Below are positions 23,047 through 35,975 of a DNA stretch of 64,000 nucleotides, piece after piece; within the stretch, counting starts at the first letter, position 1; every line of letters begins with the position of its first letter. The position numbers and the translations under genes were made by a program. The notes under the pieces are model-generated. The model ran no database searches. It was not told the origin of the DNA and was given only the letters and a program-made list of their open reading frames with translations. Location of the stretch: positions 8,875,527 to 8,939,526 of the forward strand of contig CM043870.1 in the NCBI GenBank assembly GCA_023846275.1. The letters run 5' to 3'. Origin of the DNA: Vanilla planifolia. Taxonomy: Eukaryota; Streptophyta; Magnoliopsida; Asparagales; Orchidaceae.

Positions 23047-25740
23047 CTTCATAAGTATTATATGCTCCCCTTAGTCTTATTAAGAAAGCATGCTTATAAA
23101 TATCAACTAATGATTAGATTTAAGAACCCAAACTATTTTGTGGTCTATTTGATTTAGAATCAAGTACTATTAAAATAAATTTATTAAAACATGAGAGTTT
23201 TTTTAACTAAAAAAGGATGTATAATGATGATTGAATTAAGGCCAAAAAGAATTAGAGAATAATAAAAAATAATAATTTGAGAATGTTAAGTTTAATAAAT
23301 TATTAAAAATATTAAATGTCATTAAAAAGATGAAATATGATTTACAAGTAAAGCTCATCAAAATGAATAGAAGAAAATGAATTACTAAATTTTTAGAGAT
23401 CAAATAGAATAAAAAATGCAAGGAATATCATGTTTCCATAAATTTTGATTTAATTAGAAATTTAATTAACTAAAATCTCTAATTTTCCTAAATCTATAAC
23501 ACACTAATGGTGAAGGAACCTGATTATTGGAGGCTTAAATTGACATAAAACCATCAGATTCCAAAGGACAGGAGGGTGAGGAGGCATCCATGTGAAGAGA
23601 GTTTATTATTTGAGGGAAATGAAGCACTACAGAGATGATTCGATATATAATTGATTATAAAAAGAAAAGAGATAGTGAACACGTAGAAAGTTTTTGAAAT
23701 TTGAAACAAGATTTTGTTTGGTCAAGAGCTTAGAGAGAAGAGAAGGATGAGATGAGGTGCTACAAAGGTTTGGTTGTAATTTTGAGAAGAACTAACCAAG
23801 AATCTTGAGGAAATTTTGGAAAGTCATTGTGATGATATTATTGAAATACTAAAGTACCTAGGAAGAAGGAAATGAGAAGAAATTATATTTTTTAATATCA
23901 GTTTTATGATGGGGCCACTACATACCAAAAAGAGGTAATCAGGTTTTGTATCATGGTGTATATGCTTGATTTACTACTAAAATGATTGATTAATGACCAC
24001 AGAAGATCAACAATACATAAAACGTTTAAGGATGATTGATATTTTTTGTATTCTTATTAGATGTTTTATTTTGTGAGTATGTTACATTAATGTTATTCAT
24101 TTTAATGGAATGTTTAATTTCATTGCTCATTCACTTGATTGGAAATAAAAAAAGAAACTACTAAGAATAAAAGTTGGTAAAAAAGATTAAAATTTGAAAC
24201 AATAATGAATATTTGAAAAGAAAAACTTCTCATTCAAAATATATCTTTAAAAGTAAGTGACTTGTTATTTGAAATAAATGTTTCTAGAAATAGAATTATT
24301 GTTTTATTAATATGCCTCTAAAAGTGGTTCCAAAAGAGATATCATTAGGCTATTCAAAATAACAAATTTTAGAGACACCTAATTTTACTCAATAAATATT
24401 AAAAATGGTTAGCCCTAAATTCAATAAAAAGCTGAAAAACAAAAATGAGAAAATACAGGTGAAAAAGAGCTAAAAAATCACATGATGATTGAAAAAAATC
24501 AAACATATGATATGACCCAAATATGTTAATTTTATATTAAAGTTACATAATTTTTACCATTAAACTAATGATGATTATCTTAGCTTGTGTTATAGCCAAA
24601 CATTTTAGGTATAGAAGATAGACAATATCAAATTCCAAAGGAGTATTGAGAGTTCTCATGGATTATTTTAATTAGTAATCATTTGCTTTTTCATTGTTAT
24701 GTATAAGTTGTTGCAATAACTCTTTTATATTTCAATAGTATATACTTAATGTAGTTAAACATAACTTAGTGCATGATTTAATTATTATTTTTATTGCAAT
24801 GTAAAAAAAAGATTGTGAAAGAAAGTTTAAAAAATTGCTTTAATTGTGATTTTTAGAAAACAAAAAGATTTTATATCTCTTTCACCATGTTTTATAAAAT
24901 TGATTTTCAAAGCTAAGCATAAAATAAGTTTTGAAATAGTTTTGTCATAGTTTTTTAATCTAAAACATTATTTTAAAAACTAAACAATAAATAAAAGAAA
25001 TAGATGAGGTAGTATCAAACCAAGAAAGGTGGGTGGGGGTGACACATCCTTCTTACTTATTAGATGATAATGACTCATTAGAATCACTCTATATTGTTTT
25101 CATTGTGTTCTTTTTTTCTTTGGCTTTTGGTCTTTTCAATTCTCTCAAAGTACTTTGGATAACTGGGATGAATATGTGTAGGATTCATGCATTCATGGCA
25201 TCTTAGCTTCTCTTTAGTTTGCTATTTGTTTCTTGATTTCCACTCTTTTCTTACACATTTACCTACATCATAACATTGAAGTAAGCATGGTAAATCATGG
25301 GTAATTAAACATACCTCTATTAGGTCACCCTTATGTTTGATTTGTCAAGTCATAAATATTTAATATTTTATTTTGATGGTTTTGTTTAGTGTGAATCTGG
25401 TTTAGTTGTAAAGAACAAGTCATGTAATTTTGAATATGACAAATTAGTGGACTTCAAAGCACCATAGATTGTTCAAAAAGCTTCAAGAATTGAAGTCATA
25501 CGCATAAAATTTAAATTTTTTTATAAAATAAAATATTAGTTTGTTGATTATTAATCATAAGATGCATCTCTTAATTCATATCACTTACATGTCTAACTTA
25601 AGCATCTGATTTGTTCAATGTTATCCTTGATTTAAGAAACATTTAAGATTTTATTTTTTGCTCAATCTTTTTCTTGATTAAATCTCACTTATGCATGTTT
25701 GTCATAATAATATTAATAATAAAAATTTCATAATTTAAAA
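23047..25740. other. AT-rich repeat debris, unclassified
   Basis: No coding domain recognised. The stretch 23,500-23,830 is purine-rich (AGAGAGAAGAGAAGG-like) and resembles transcribed leader regions of the large LTRs at 44,900 and 52,750, so part may be an LTR fragment. Confidence 0.3.
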
Positions 25741-26149
25741 CAATATATATCCTAAGATGAAACCCCAAGCATGATCCAAGTGCAAAGCTCTCAGACATAT
25801 CAAGCCTGAGTGGGCTTTGAAGCCTCAGGTCAAGAGACCACTAGAACCAAAGTTGAGTTGAGCCTGATCTTGGTTGGGGTGTTGTGCTAAACTTGCATGG
25901 GGTATGACAGGGGAAGGATCGAGCTGGGTAGAATTTGATCTAAGTACCATCTCCTTTGTTTTACATTTGTATCCATGCGATGAATGCCTAGCTTTTTGTA
26001 TCAAAGGACCTCTTTTTTTGCTTTTATGTATGTCGACCATAGTGAATTACTTGATATTAATTTCCAATTTATCTTTCTAGAGAATGCTACCATGATTTCC
26101 TCATGTTACATTAGCCATAATCCATTTTTCTTAGTTGAGTAACTAATTT
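25741..26149. other. unclassified segment between repeat debris and a LINE
   Basis: Slightly less AT-rich than its surroundings. An open stretch exists on both strands at about 25,825-26,080, but no family was recognised. It may be the 3' region of the minus-strand LINE or its target. Confidence 0.3.
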
Positions 26150-28320
26150 TATCTTAAGTTGTCTATTCATATCTATGGCCTTCCTCATAATCACTTTATA
26201 GGAAATGATTCATGCTTTTCTCAATTATTTGATGCAGTATGTGAGGATGATTTGTTACATTAGTATGGAAGGCAGTACATGCCTAACTCGAATGATTCCA
26301 TCGAGCCATATTTCTATGGATTTTATGTATCAAGTTCTGATAGTAAGAAGCTTTCTTTCTTCCTATAAATGGTTTTCAACCCAAGTTGTAGGTAGATTTA
26401 TTTTGTTAAATCTGAACACCTTGCTAATTTTTTGTATATGATTTAAACACATTTTGTTGTTGTAAATGATTTTTCTTTTTTGTTGATTGATTTGAAGGCC
26501 TTATGCACTTAAAATCTTTAAGAAACTTGTCGCATATTGATTTTAAGTAATGTCTATTAAAAATAATAGTGTCGTCTGTACATTCTAAGTGTGTTATGCT
26601 TGGACAAATTTTGGGTTGAGAATAATTTATCATTTTCTTTTGTGTTATCAGTCTATTTAATCCTTTATTGAACACTTTCATGGCCAATACAAAGAGAAGA
26701 TGAGAGATCAAATTACCTTATTTGAGCCCCCTTAATGTTTGAAAGTAACCATTCAGTTTACAATTAATGATTATAGAACTTCATGTGTTGAAAAGATTAT
26801 TTGTGATCTCCTTAATTAGTTTATCAAAAAAGTTGAATTTTTTGTAGAGCACCTTACATAGGAATTCCCATGAAATACATCCAAAAGCATTCTTGAACTT
26901 TAGCTTGATTATATAGTTGTATCCTTCAATTCTTTTGTTCAATGAGTCAATTAGTTCCTGAGCCAATAAAATGTTAATTTTGATTTCTCTACCTCTTATA
27001 AAACTTGTTCAATCTTATGAGCTAAGCAAAGGAAGAATGCTTTGAAACCTATTAACCAGTAGTTAATAGAACAACTTTTCATTAAAGTTATATAGATTGA
27101 TTAATTTGAAATCTATAAAATGTCTTTAGATTTTCTGTTTTATGGATTGGACTAAGATTTCCTCTTGATATTTCTTTAGAAATTAGAGATCCATTTACAA
27201 AAATCATAGCTTCATTCAAAATATCAAAAGCTATTATGTCTCAATAGTGAGTGGAGAACTGCTCATTATTACCATGAAGACCAAGGGCATTAACCCAATC
27301 CATATAGAGAATTATTTCTTTTAATTTTTTCATTGTAATTTCATTCATTATGAGTTTTTTTCTTTCATTTAAGATCAATGGTGGAATGTAGCTAAGATGA
27401 GACTTATTTTCTTTTATATTAGTAGCCTTTAATAAATTCTAGAAATGTAAAATAGCATCTTCATCAATTTTATCCTCTTGTTGGATCCACATACCTTTAG
27501 AGGCTTTAATATTTGTGATCTGTAATTTTTGTAGTCTTTCATTAACCATGGAATGTAAGAATTTATTATTTCTTTCTCCTCTATATGCTATTTAATACTA
27601 ATTTTTTATTGTTAATAGACATCCTTTCTATCAATGGATTGTAATAAAGTTTTGTTTACTTGAGTGAGCTCTTCCCTTATTTCATCCTTTGGATTTTGTG
27701 GAAATTATAGTTCTTTTAGTTTAACTGTGTCTTCAATAGATTTGATAGCCACATAAGTGTTGCCAATAGCTAGTTTGTTCCATTCTAGGCAAGTTTTCAT
27801 TCTTTTCAATTTGAAAGCAAGAACCTTCATGCTAGCATAATTAATAGGATCTTCCAATCACTTTCCATTGTTTGAAGAAATGATTGATGTGTTTGACACA
27901 TATTATGAAATCTAAGTTTTTTAAGAGTTGTTGGGTCATATATTGGAAAATATACTTGGAGCAATGGTTGGCTGGATGCTGTTTTGCATAGATGTCAAAT
28001 TGAAACTATAAGAATTTGCTCTAGTCATAATTAGTTCACTAGCACCTTGTCTAATCTTTTCTATACCCATGTATCTTTCCTTTTGCCAAACCAAGTAAAG
28101 GAGAAGCCTTTGAATGAAAGGTTACAATACTGCATTGATGGATACAATTATAAATTCTTTAATAGCTTCCAATTTAGGAGAAGAGTGCCCTTTGTACTCA
28201 TCAAATGAGGTTATTTCATTAAATTTATGTCTACAAGTTCTTTGTTTTCTTTGCTTTCCAAAGCATTTTCTATTGTGAACCCTTGGTCTTTTATTGTTAA
28301 TTCTCAACAAGGGAATAGAT
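26150..28320 (-). mobile_element. L1-type LINE fragment
   Basis: On the minus strand the order runs from an upstream linker near 27,500-28,080 (a segment like ERNNKFLHSMVNERLQKLQ, typical before plant L1 reverse transcriptase), through the reverse transcriptase core (MAQELIDSLNKRIEGYNYII near 26,966), the catalytic region near 26,580 with CTDDTIIF in place of the usual FADD, to a maturase-like thumb near 26,180-26,400. Many stops and shifts; dead. The endonuclease was not recognised, so it is probably 5' truncated. Confidence 0.8.
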
Positions 28321-29320
28321 GCTTGCCCCTTGATTCCTTGGTTTCACCTTTGTTTTTATCTTTTGATGCATGACAAAAATGAGGAGAGAAAAGTAAAAGA
28401 AAAGAAAAGCATTCCATACATCCCAATGCTTGGTTAAATAATTATTTAAATTACATATATTTATAAGAAGTATGAATGTAGGGAAAGAATTTGTATGTTT
28501 ATTTTTAAACATATTTTTATTTGTATTTTTCTTAATGATTTTGTCATTATTAAAGGGGGTTCTAGTCTTGGCCCTTACACCACTTGTTTGAAGTCAACAA
28601 AACCATTATATTGTTTTCATTAATGATGTTTTTAATACTTTAGATCATGCATCTTCAGATCTAGCAGGTCAATATATAAGAGAGCTTGATCAATTAATTC
28701 ATGAGGCAATCCATAAGTGAAAACAAATTAGGGAGTGTGGTTACATTCCTCCAACTTGGCTCAACTTCAAATCTTAGAGCTATTGGTCCTAACTCTTGTT
28801 AGAGTGGCTATTCTTTTAAAGCTTATCTTGAACATTATACTTTGAGTTAGAATTTTTAAATCTTGATAATATGACAGATAGGTTTGCATTCATCTGATTC
28901 ATGTATTGTTAAAATGTCAATCTCTCTTTATATGAGTCAATCAGTGAACAAATGTGTTATACCCAGTAAAAGTTTTTATGTTAATCTTTAATAAATTAAT
29001 TTTTGGCTTGGATGATTTCAGATCGACAGTAGGATGAGCCAGGAGCTCAATTGGAGGCTATTGGAATTTCTGAAATTTCTAGGGATTTTTCGGAGCACCG
29101 AGGTGAATTTTAAGAAATTTTCCCTGTTTAATTAGATTTATTGGATTTTTAGAAATTCGAAAATCCATTTAAATTAAACCGGAAATTGGTTTTTACCGCG
29201 CGTGAACCGGACCGGAACGGTTCAGCGGAGGCGGAGGCGGCTCGCCGAGTGAGTTTGCGCGTGCGTTCTGATAAGCGGATCGGACGGTCGTGATCGACGG
29301 TTGGGATTGAACCGGCTGAT

Positions 29321-29419
29321 CGGGTGCTTACCGTGTCAATAGCGTGTCGACAGCGCGTATCGGGGGCTTACCGTGTCGAAAGCGTGTCAACGGTGCATAA
29401 CGGGTTTTCACCGTGTCGG
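29321..29419 (+). repeat. 40-bp tandem repeat, 2.5 copies, upstream of the solo-LTR TATA box
   Basis: Units start at 29,321, 29,361 and 29,401 (CGGGTGCTTACCGTGTC, CGGGGGCTTACCGTGTC, CGGGTTTTCACCGTGTC). They end a few bases before the TATA box. Confidence 0.9.
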
Positions 29420-29426
29420 CCAGGAA

Positions 29427-29433
29427 TATAAAA
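29427..29433 (+). promoter_or_regulatory. TATA box of the solo LTR
   Basis: TATAAAA followed about 20 bases later by a TTAGGGTTT telo-box-like motif (29,448-29,456), near where transcription would start. Placement after the 40-bp repeats fits a U3 promoter. Confidence 0.75.
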
Positions 29434-30195
29434 CCCTCGCGAACGATTAGGGTTTCGTTCGACCAACCGATAGAGAGGAATTTTCCGGCGTACGGCGCGT
29501 GATTCCGGCGGCCTGGCAAGGGGCTTTTTGTGCCTGGAGATTCACGGGACCGAGGAGAGTCGATTGATACCGGATTCGTTCTGTGAGGAGCTGCGGCGAG
29601 CTGCGAACGAGGCTCACCGTCACCGGCGACTTTGAGGTAGGAAATTCAGATTTAAATCAATTAATTAGCAAGTTAAAAATATGGGTTATTTTGCAAATTA
29701 CTACCTGAGCATGCGAAATGTGGGTTTTTGGAATTGATTAATGCAATTATTGATTTTAGCATGTTTAGGGTTTTCGAAAAAAAAAATTATACCGTCGAAT
29801 TCGGAAATTTTACCAAGCATATGTTGAGTTGATTTTGTGCTTAATCATGTTAAGGTGGTTTGCAAATGCTGGAATCATTAATTTCATAAATTGTCAATTA
29901 GGGATCGGATGAAACTCCTTCGACGGATATTTTGATTGAATCTTAGGAATTAATGACATCTTTGGAATGTTAGGATAGTACGAACATGTTCTCCTTGTTC
30001 GCAGTTGCCGGAAATCGAGTATTGGTCGGCGATTGCGGCGGCTAGGGTTTCGCGGACGACGGGCGAAGGAAGGAGACGAATTAAGGGTTAATTAGGGATT
30101 AGTTGATTTATTAAGAGAATAATTATATTAATTATTAAGAGTATATATTAAGCATCGGCCGAATTCGGGTTAATAACTTCGACCGGCGGGGGTTT

Positions 30196-30335
30196 GGTTC
30201 AGCGCGAAGGCCTGAACCGGTGGCGAGATCCGGTTCAGGGGATTCGGCGCGGTTCAGTGAGAAGCGGTTCTCGGCTCAGCGCGAAGGCCGAACCGGCGGC
30301 GAGAACCGGGTTCACGGAAGTACGGCGCGGTAAAT
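30196..30335 (+). repeat. 77-bp imperfect tandem repeat in the solo LTR
   Basis: GGTTCAGCGCGAAGGC at 30,196 recurs as GGCTCAGCGCGAAGGC at 30,273. Both are followed by AACCGG-GGCGAGA, a C- and G-rich block rich in CCGG and GGTTC. Confidence 0.8.
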
Positions 30336-30958
30336 GGAATAACGGAATTTTTAAATTCGGTAATTATTCCGAATTTCGGAAAATGGATAAAATTGCAAAA
30401 TTTGATATTTCGAATTTAGGAAAAATTCGATAATTGAGTTTTAGGGATTATTATATTTTAGAAAATTCAAGAAAAATCAGAAAATTTGGAAATGAGAAAT
30501 TTCGAAAATTCTGGAGATCCGTGGATAAAGAAAAAAATTGCCTGAAGTGGGGAAAAATGTTATCAGTGATGACAATACAGCTGGAAACAGTCAGACAGAG
30601 GTATGGTATATGGATGCTACTAGAACAGTCAGTAATTGACAGTTGTATTGCTTGGATGGCAATGGTATGGATTGAGTCAGTTTACTCAGTGTTGGCATAT
30701 TTTATGGATTGGCATACTGGACCGGACTACTATAGACCCTATATGATGTTTTAGGGTAGTTGTGGTAGGTAACTATGCGGTTCAGACTTAGCTTCCACAG
30801 TATACATGTGGACTGGTATGCGCCTTGTTGTACCTGGACACATGTTGCCGGATCTTGGAGTTAGAGATTGGCAATGACTGTAGGGGCGTGAGCTTCTATG
30901 GAAGTTGTTGGTAGAGGACTCTTTGGGACGGTGGCTGAGTCGATCTCTCCTGGTCCAT

Positions 30959-31068
30959 GTGTGTAGGCCTGCGCGCCTGAGGGTGGCAGGGGTGTCTCGC
31001 AGTGGCTAGCCAAGTGTGTAGGCCTGCGCGCCTTAGGGTGGCAGGGGTGTCTCACGTTGGCTAGAGAT
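30959..31068 (+). repeat. 55-bp tandem repeat in the solo LTR
   Basis: Copies at 30,959-31,013 and 31,014-31,068 both begin GTGTGTAGGCCTGCGCGCCT and share GGGTGGCAGGGGTGTCTC, with few differences. Confidence 0.92.
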
Positions 31069-31981
31069 TTTGTGACTAGATCTGTCTATAGTCTCCAGGA
31101 GATTGATTGACGAGAGACGCTGCGGTGTCGGGTGCTTAGGCGCCATGCGTGTTTCGAGATGGGCGTTCCCACTGGCACGCTACCTGGAAACCCAGAGGAG
31201 AGCTACTCTGGTGTGACTGGGGGTGACTGTGGTTGGTCGGAGTCTGGGACTGAGAGTGCCTATCCACCATACATTGTTATGCTGTATTCCTATATTTTTG
31301 TTATTATCCTTCTCTTGCATGTGAGTTTTACTAGCTGCCTTTCCTACTGGGCGTAGCTCATTCCTGTATTATATATTTTCAGTGGCTCGGCAGACTTGAC
31401 GCTACCAGATTAGGTGGGATCGTGGTCAGCAGGCTTGTGGAGGATATCTGATTTGTGATTGTCTGAGATATTCTGGTTAGTTGATTGTTGCTGTTGGATG
31501 TATTTAATGAGATTGTTATTCTCATATGTCATGTAATATGTGAGGGAAATTCTGACTTATGTTTCTGGTTGGATAATATTGCACTTGTTGGACTTGGATC
31601 TTATTCTTGTGATGTAGTTTCATTCACTATTTTATTTTATTGTTTTGGAGTATGGTGTGTGGAGTGCCATATTTTATCTGAGGATGTTATATATCTTTTT
31701 GTTTGATGGTGAGGTCATTACATGACTATGGAACTTAACCGTGGGGGTTCAGACTTATATTAGATCGGTTCTCCTACCCGTATGGGTTAGGAGTATTGGG
31801 TCTAGTAGGAGTAACATTGCGCGAGTCCATCTGTTAATTCAGGAGTCATGAACCTGATTTGACGGTGTACCCGGGAGATGGGATCCACATTGTTAAGGAA
31901 AGTAGGTGTGTAATGATGTGTTATATCCTATGTTTTCGTAGGCTACTCAGGTTGGTATGGGACGATCTGAGCTGTCTATAT

Positions 31982-32003
31982 AAAAAAAAAAAAAAAAAAA
32001 AAA
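31982..32003 (+). repeat. A-tract of 22 bases near the solo-LTR end
   Basis: Unbroken A run 40 bases before the LTR's last base. It lies inside the target duplications, so it is part of the LTR and not the tail of a processed gene. Confidence 0.9.
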
Positions 32004-33610
32004 TGTATGCCAAAAATCAGCCTAGGAAAAATGGGGTGTAACAAAATGACTTAAGAAAAATTAAAGTTAATGTCTAAAGAGTTAAATTAATCTTTATTTT
32101 AATGTTAAAATAAATGATTTTTGAAATCATGTTGACACAAGATTTTTTCTCAACCTACATGCACATCATACTATACAATGCTTTTCATCAAACTTATACA
32201 TCCTCCATTATTGTTTATGTCATAATTCAAAAATAGTTAGAATTGCATGTTGTACAATTATAAAGTTCTTATCTATTGGTATGATACTTTATTTACTTTA
32301 GACTGACTTAGTTATATAATGTAAATATTTTTATCAATAGTGTATGAAACTAATTGGTGTTTTGTTTATTCAGTAATTTTGAATATTGTACAATAAGTAG
32401 TATTATGTACTTATATAATCATTTTCTCTTCATAGAATATTTCAAAAAACTTAGTGAAAATATTAAAATGGAGTCATACAAATACAATATAGTATATCAA
32501 ATGAATACTATCATCCTATAGAACTAAAATATGGTAATTGAATTTCCATTATACTAATATAGATATCATACACATATAATGAAGTTGCTTGTTGCTCTCA
32601 AGTTAAAGCTATCATACTGTTAAGATCTTGTCTCGTATAAAAGGAAATTGAGAGCAATGAAAAAATTATCATATGCATGTGATCCTCTTTATTAGAATAA
32701 TGTGTGGTGAGTAGCTCTTATATGATAAGACGTAATCTGTCATACTTGTACTTTATATTTTAAGTAAATTAACAGATTAGTCACACACTTGTCGAGGTTA
32801 TTAATTCTCTATGCTTATTGTCATAGTGTAATGCAATAGTTGTACTTTTATGAATAGTAACCTATAATGAATAGTTTAGTCATTTCAAGGATGTCCTTTT
32901 AGTTGATGGAACTTCTTTAATCAGTCATAACCTTTTAAAAGATAAATAGGAGTGCATTTGGGTAAGAACAAGTTGATGAACTAGATTATAAATCATTTAG
33001 AAGCAAAAGTAAATCTAGAGATGTAGGTTATGCTTTACACTATGAAGAACCCTTCATAATATTTTAGAGCTTTATTTGCATCATTCTCTTTATCATTGCA
33101 TCAAAGCTTCTTAAATTGTTTGAAAAATACCTTTTATAACATTTAGACATTGTGTCATATCATTTCTCTTAAATAAATGATATAAGTTGTATGATATTGA
33201 TTTTTATAAGTGCTAAATTGCTTGTATAGCTATTTTGTAATCTTTTTCATTTAGGTTGAACCCTATCTAACTACAAAAAAATGAAGTAGCATTTGTTTAG
33301 GTTAACCATTGCTAGGTTATAATGGAAAGGGAATGGATGGCTTTTTGATTTACCACACTTAACTATGACAAAACTGGAGTGGATTGACATCAAGCTTAGA
33401 CTTTTGGCCAAGGATTGATGTTGAATCACCTAAAAATTTTATTGTATATTTTTATCTTATTTACACACTCATGCAAAGATTTACAAATTTAAACAATAAT
33501 TTCTAAAACTTGTTTATAAGAGCCATTAAGAAAAAGAAAAGACTTTTGATATTATCTTAACTTATGTTTGAAATTGGCTTGATTTTGTAATTTGTACGAT
33601 TCAACCCCTA

Positions 33611-33794
33611 TTTTGGACATCACACTCTCAAAATCTCAACATAGATTATGATAAAAAAAGAAGAGAAGAAATGAAAAATATAAGATTTAGGGTGATTTAT
33701 TTCACGCTTGATTTATGGGCTAACATATATGTATTTTCATATTATGTTTTAATTATAGCATTGGTTTTATCATCATCAAAAGGAAAAGATTATT
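33611..33794 (+). other. short remnant between two LTR-like segments
   Basis: About 180 bp between an LTR 3' end and the next polypurine-like GGTTTTATCATCATCAAAAG. If these are the two LTRs of one element its interior has been almost entirely deleted; alternatively they belong to separate insertions. Confidence 0.35.
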
Positions 33795-35975
33795 AATTTA
33801 ATATTTTTATATGGTGATTTAATGATAACAAAACCATACACTCTTGAGTACTAATGTATGGCTTTAATTGTCTTTATTAAGATTAGTAGGGATGAATGAT
33901 GAATTGGACATGTGTTGGCTAGCAACATTCATAGTGGAGTAACCATGGTGGTTGTCACTGATGATGCAATGGTACCCATCTAAAGTAAATCTTATTTTAT
34001 TTTGTTGTGATAAAATGTCAAAGAATACATTAATATTCTTGTGAAGCTTAGAAACATGCATCATTATGCATATCAAATTAATCTTTCATAAAGCATCATG
34101 TATGTTATGTTGATTCTACATAAAATATAAGTTTGTTAAAACCCATGAGTTCTAAAGGTAATACATTATTTTAATAATAAAAAATCCTTTAAGTGTATTA
34201 TTTGTGATCTAACTTGTTTATTTTATGTGCTATAAGTTATTCTAAAGATAAGTAAACAAAAGTGGAACATTGATAATGGTGTGGTTGAATTAAGCCATGA
34301 ATTAATAAGTCAAAGTACTTAATGGTAAGGAGGAAGATTTCATCCACATAGTTGAAGAAGAAGATGGAAGCATGTTTCCTATATGTTACAAGGCTCAAAA
34401 TGTCTAGGACATATTTAAGTATTGCAACTAAGTTACAACACACAAGGTCTTGCACTTCATTCACTAAAAGCATTAGCATCCCACTAGAAGAATTAACATT
34501 AATAGCTAAACCTCAAGTTGTATATCACTTAAGGTTATTAAGTATAACTCAACTCATCTTGCAGATATTAGTGCATGGTATCATAGTAAACAAATGAGTT
34601 GAGAATGATGGAAATGAATTTGTAAAAATAAACCTAAAAGTAATTAAAATTGTATTTATCATGTAATATAAAGATTTTATCATATGATACGATTAGCATA
34701 TTGTGAAATCAACTATCAAGGAATCTCATTGTTCTATCCAAGTTTATCATCATCTCACTGAGCAATTGTATGATATGATCATATGATCATATAGCATGAT
34801 GTGTTTACATGAGCTATGTATAGGTGATCAAACAATTTGATAGAGAAAAGTATACTAAGCGATATGTATAACATAGGAATCTCAAGAGTTTTATACAATA
34901 TGGTTTTATTTAGTGTGCGATATGATTGATTCAAAGAAAATATATCATAAACATCTCAAAATATTTTAATAATAAAATATTATTAGATAATGTATATTAA
35001 TACATCACTCAATATGATCTAAAGGCATAGGTATAATGCTTAAGCCAAGCATTATATCTATTTTATCCCAAAAATTTCATTTATTATGTCAATATTTTAA
35101 TGGACAATATAATTAGTTAAGGATACCAATTCACAACATAAGAGAGGAAACCTGAAACCTTTGAATGGTCTATTAATACTTTAACAAATAGTACATATAG
35201 TTCATAATGTGTATCATATAGTATAATCCACATTTTCGATTGTACGAACAAAAGAAAAAGTAAAGTATTGGTTAGTTTAGACATTCCTTAAATACCAAAA
35301 CAACCAATAGAAAGTCATTGATGTTTCTATTGGAGGGTTCCATGCTTTGTAAACACTATTTGCTATAATAATCTATCATTATATCATAGTGAACATTTGT
35401 GAGAGATTTGAAAGACACTTCACTGGAATACCATTTCTTTTGAGAGAAAAGAAGAAAGTTGTACAAGAAAACTTTATTTAGCAGTTTGCATCACAAGCTC
35501 TTATTTTAAGTGGTAACTCTCTTTTTGTGACCTATTATATTGAGTAATTTTATTGTCACACCCTTCAACATGAACTTGTTCTCATGACTAAATCTATCAT
35601 AAGTTAGTTTCTTAGGTTCTATGAATATAATCATTACAATGATGTTTCATATAAAAAAATTAAGAATTATCAATTTGATGTTATGAATTTGTTCTTTTTA
35701 TGTTTAAACCAATATTTTAATGTGATCATTATTAGCATATTAATAATATGATTTCCAAACTCCATGCTATGTGATGTGCTCAAAATTTTTTAATTTTCTC
35801 CTTTGTTGAACAAAACTTTGGATGTTCTATATTTTCGTCAGGCAAGGTTTGGAGCCTCGGGTGTCTTAATCTTGCAACTTTCTCTTCCTTTAACAAACCT
35901 TAATTGCTTAATTCTTGTAACCAAATGAGATGATTGCCTTAGGTAAGCCTTAAGGCTTGATGTCATAGCTCGATT
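33795..35975 (+). mobile_element. copia-type LTR copy, related to 10,830-13,150
   Basis: The first 380 bases align by eye with 10,830-11,200, with landmarks GGTTTGATGATA/GATTTAATGATA, CATAATGGAGTAG/CATAGTGGAGTAA and a CATGCATATC/ATGCATATCAA block. From about 34,600 it has the same TATGATC-rich text. The right part, near 35,330-35,480, resembles a leader region. The right edge is uncertain. Confidence 0.55.
34773..34792. repeat. 20-bp perfect palindrome
   Basis: ATATGATCATATGATCATAT reads the same on both strands. It is the cleanest example of the TATGATC motif found across several LTRs in this window. Confidence 0.95.

Larger units (their letters stand above)
28955..32043 (+). mobile_element. 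GC-rich solo LTR (3,089 bp), probably Ty3/gypsy
   Basis: Begins TGTTATACCC and ends GGGGTGTAACA, near-perfect inverted ends with TG...CA. It is flanked on both sides by AAATG (28,950-28,954 and 32,044-32,048), an exact 5-bp target duplication. No internal region follows, so it is a single LTR left by recombination. It is much richer in GC than its surroundings, and in its repeats and promoter signals looks intact, so it is one of the youngest insertions here. The gypsy (Tekay/Del-like) placement is inference from length and end sequence. Short open frames inside it do not look like genes. Confidence 0.92.
28340..33610 (+). mobile_element. 3' end and LTR of a copia-type element, split by a solo LTR
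   Basis: A GATGCATGAC-AAAATGAGGAGAG stretch near 28,360 and TTTTGTCATTATTAAAGGGG near 28,540 match the 3' internal end and polypurine tract of the copia element at 41,050-41,278. The LTR then runs 28,563-28,954, is interrupted by the solo LTR, and continues 32,049-33,610. It ends near GATTCAACCCCTATTTTGG, the expected LTR-end style. Uninterrupted length is about 1.95 kb. A fossil. Confidence 0.6.

Noticed and set aside
30194-30754. Adjacent open frames of 79 and 106 codons
   Set aside because: They lie inside the solo LTR over its tandem repeats and look like low-complexity, composition-driven frames.
31982-32003. A22 run as a processed-gene poly(A) tail
   Set aside because: It is enclosed by the LTR ends and target duplication, so it belongs to the LTR.
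35553-35562. TGTCACACCC as another gypsy LTR start
   Set aside because: The sequence fits the start consensus, but no polypurine tract, partner LTR or target duplication could be tied to it.
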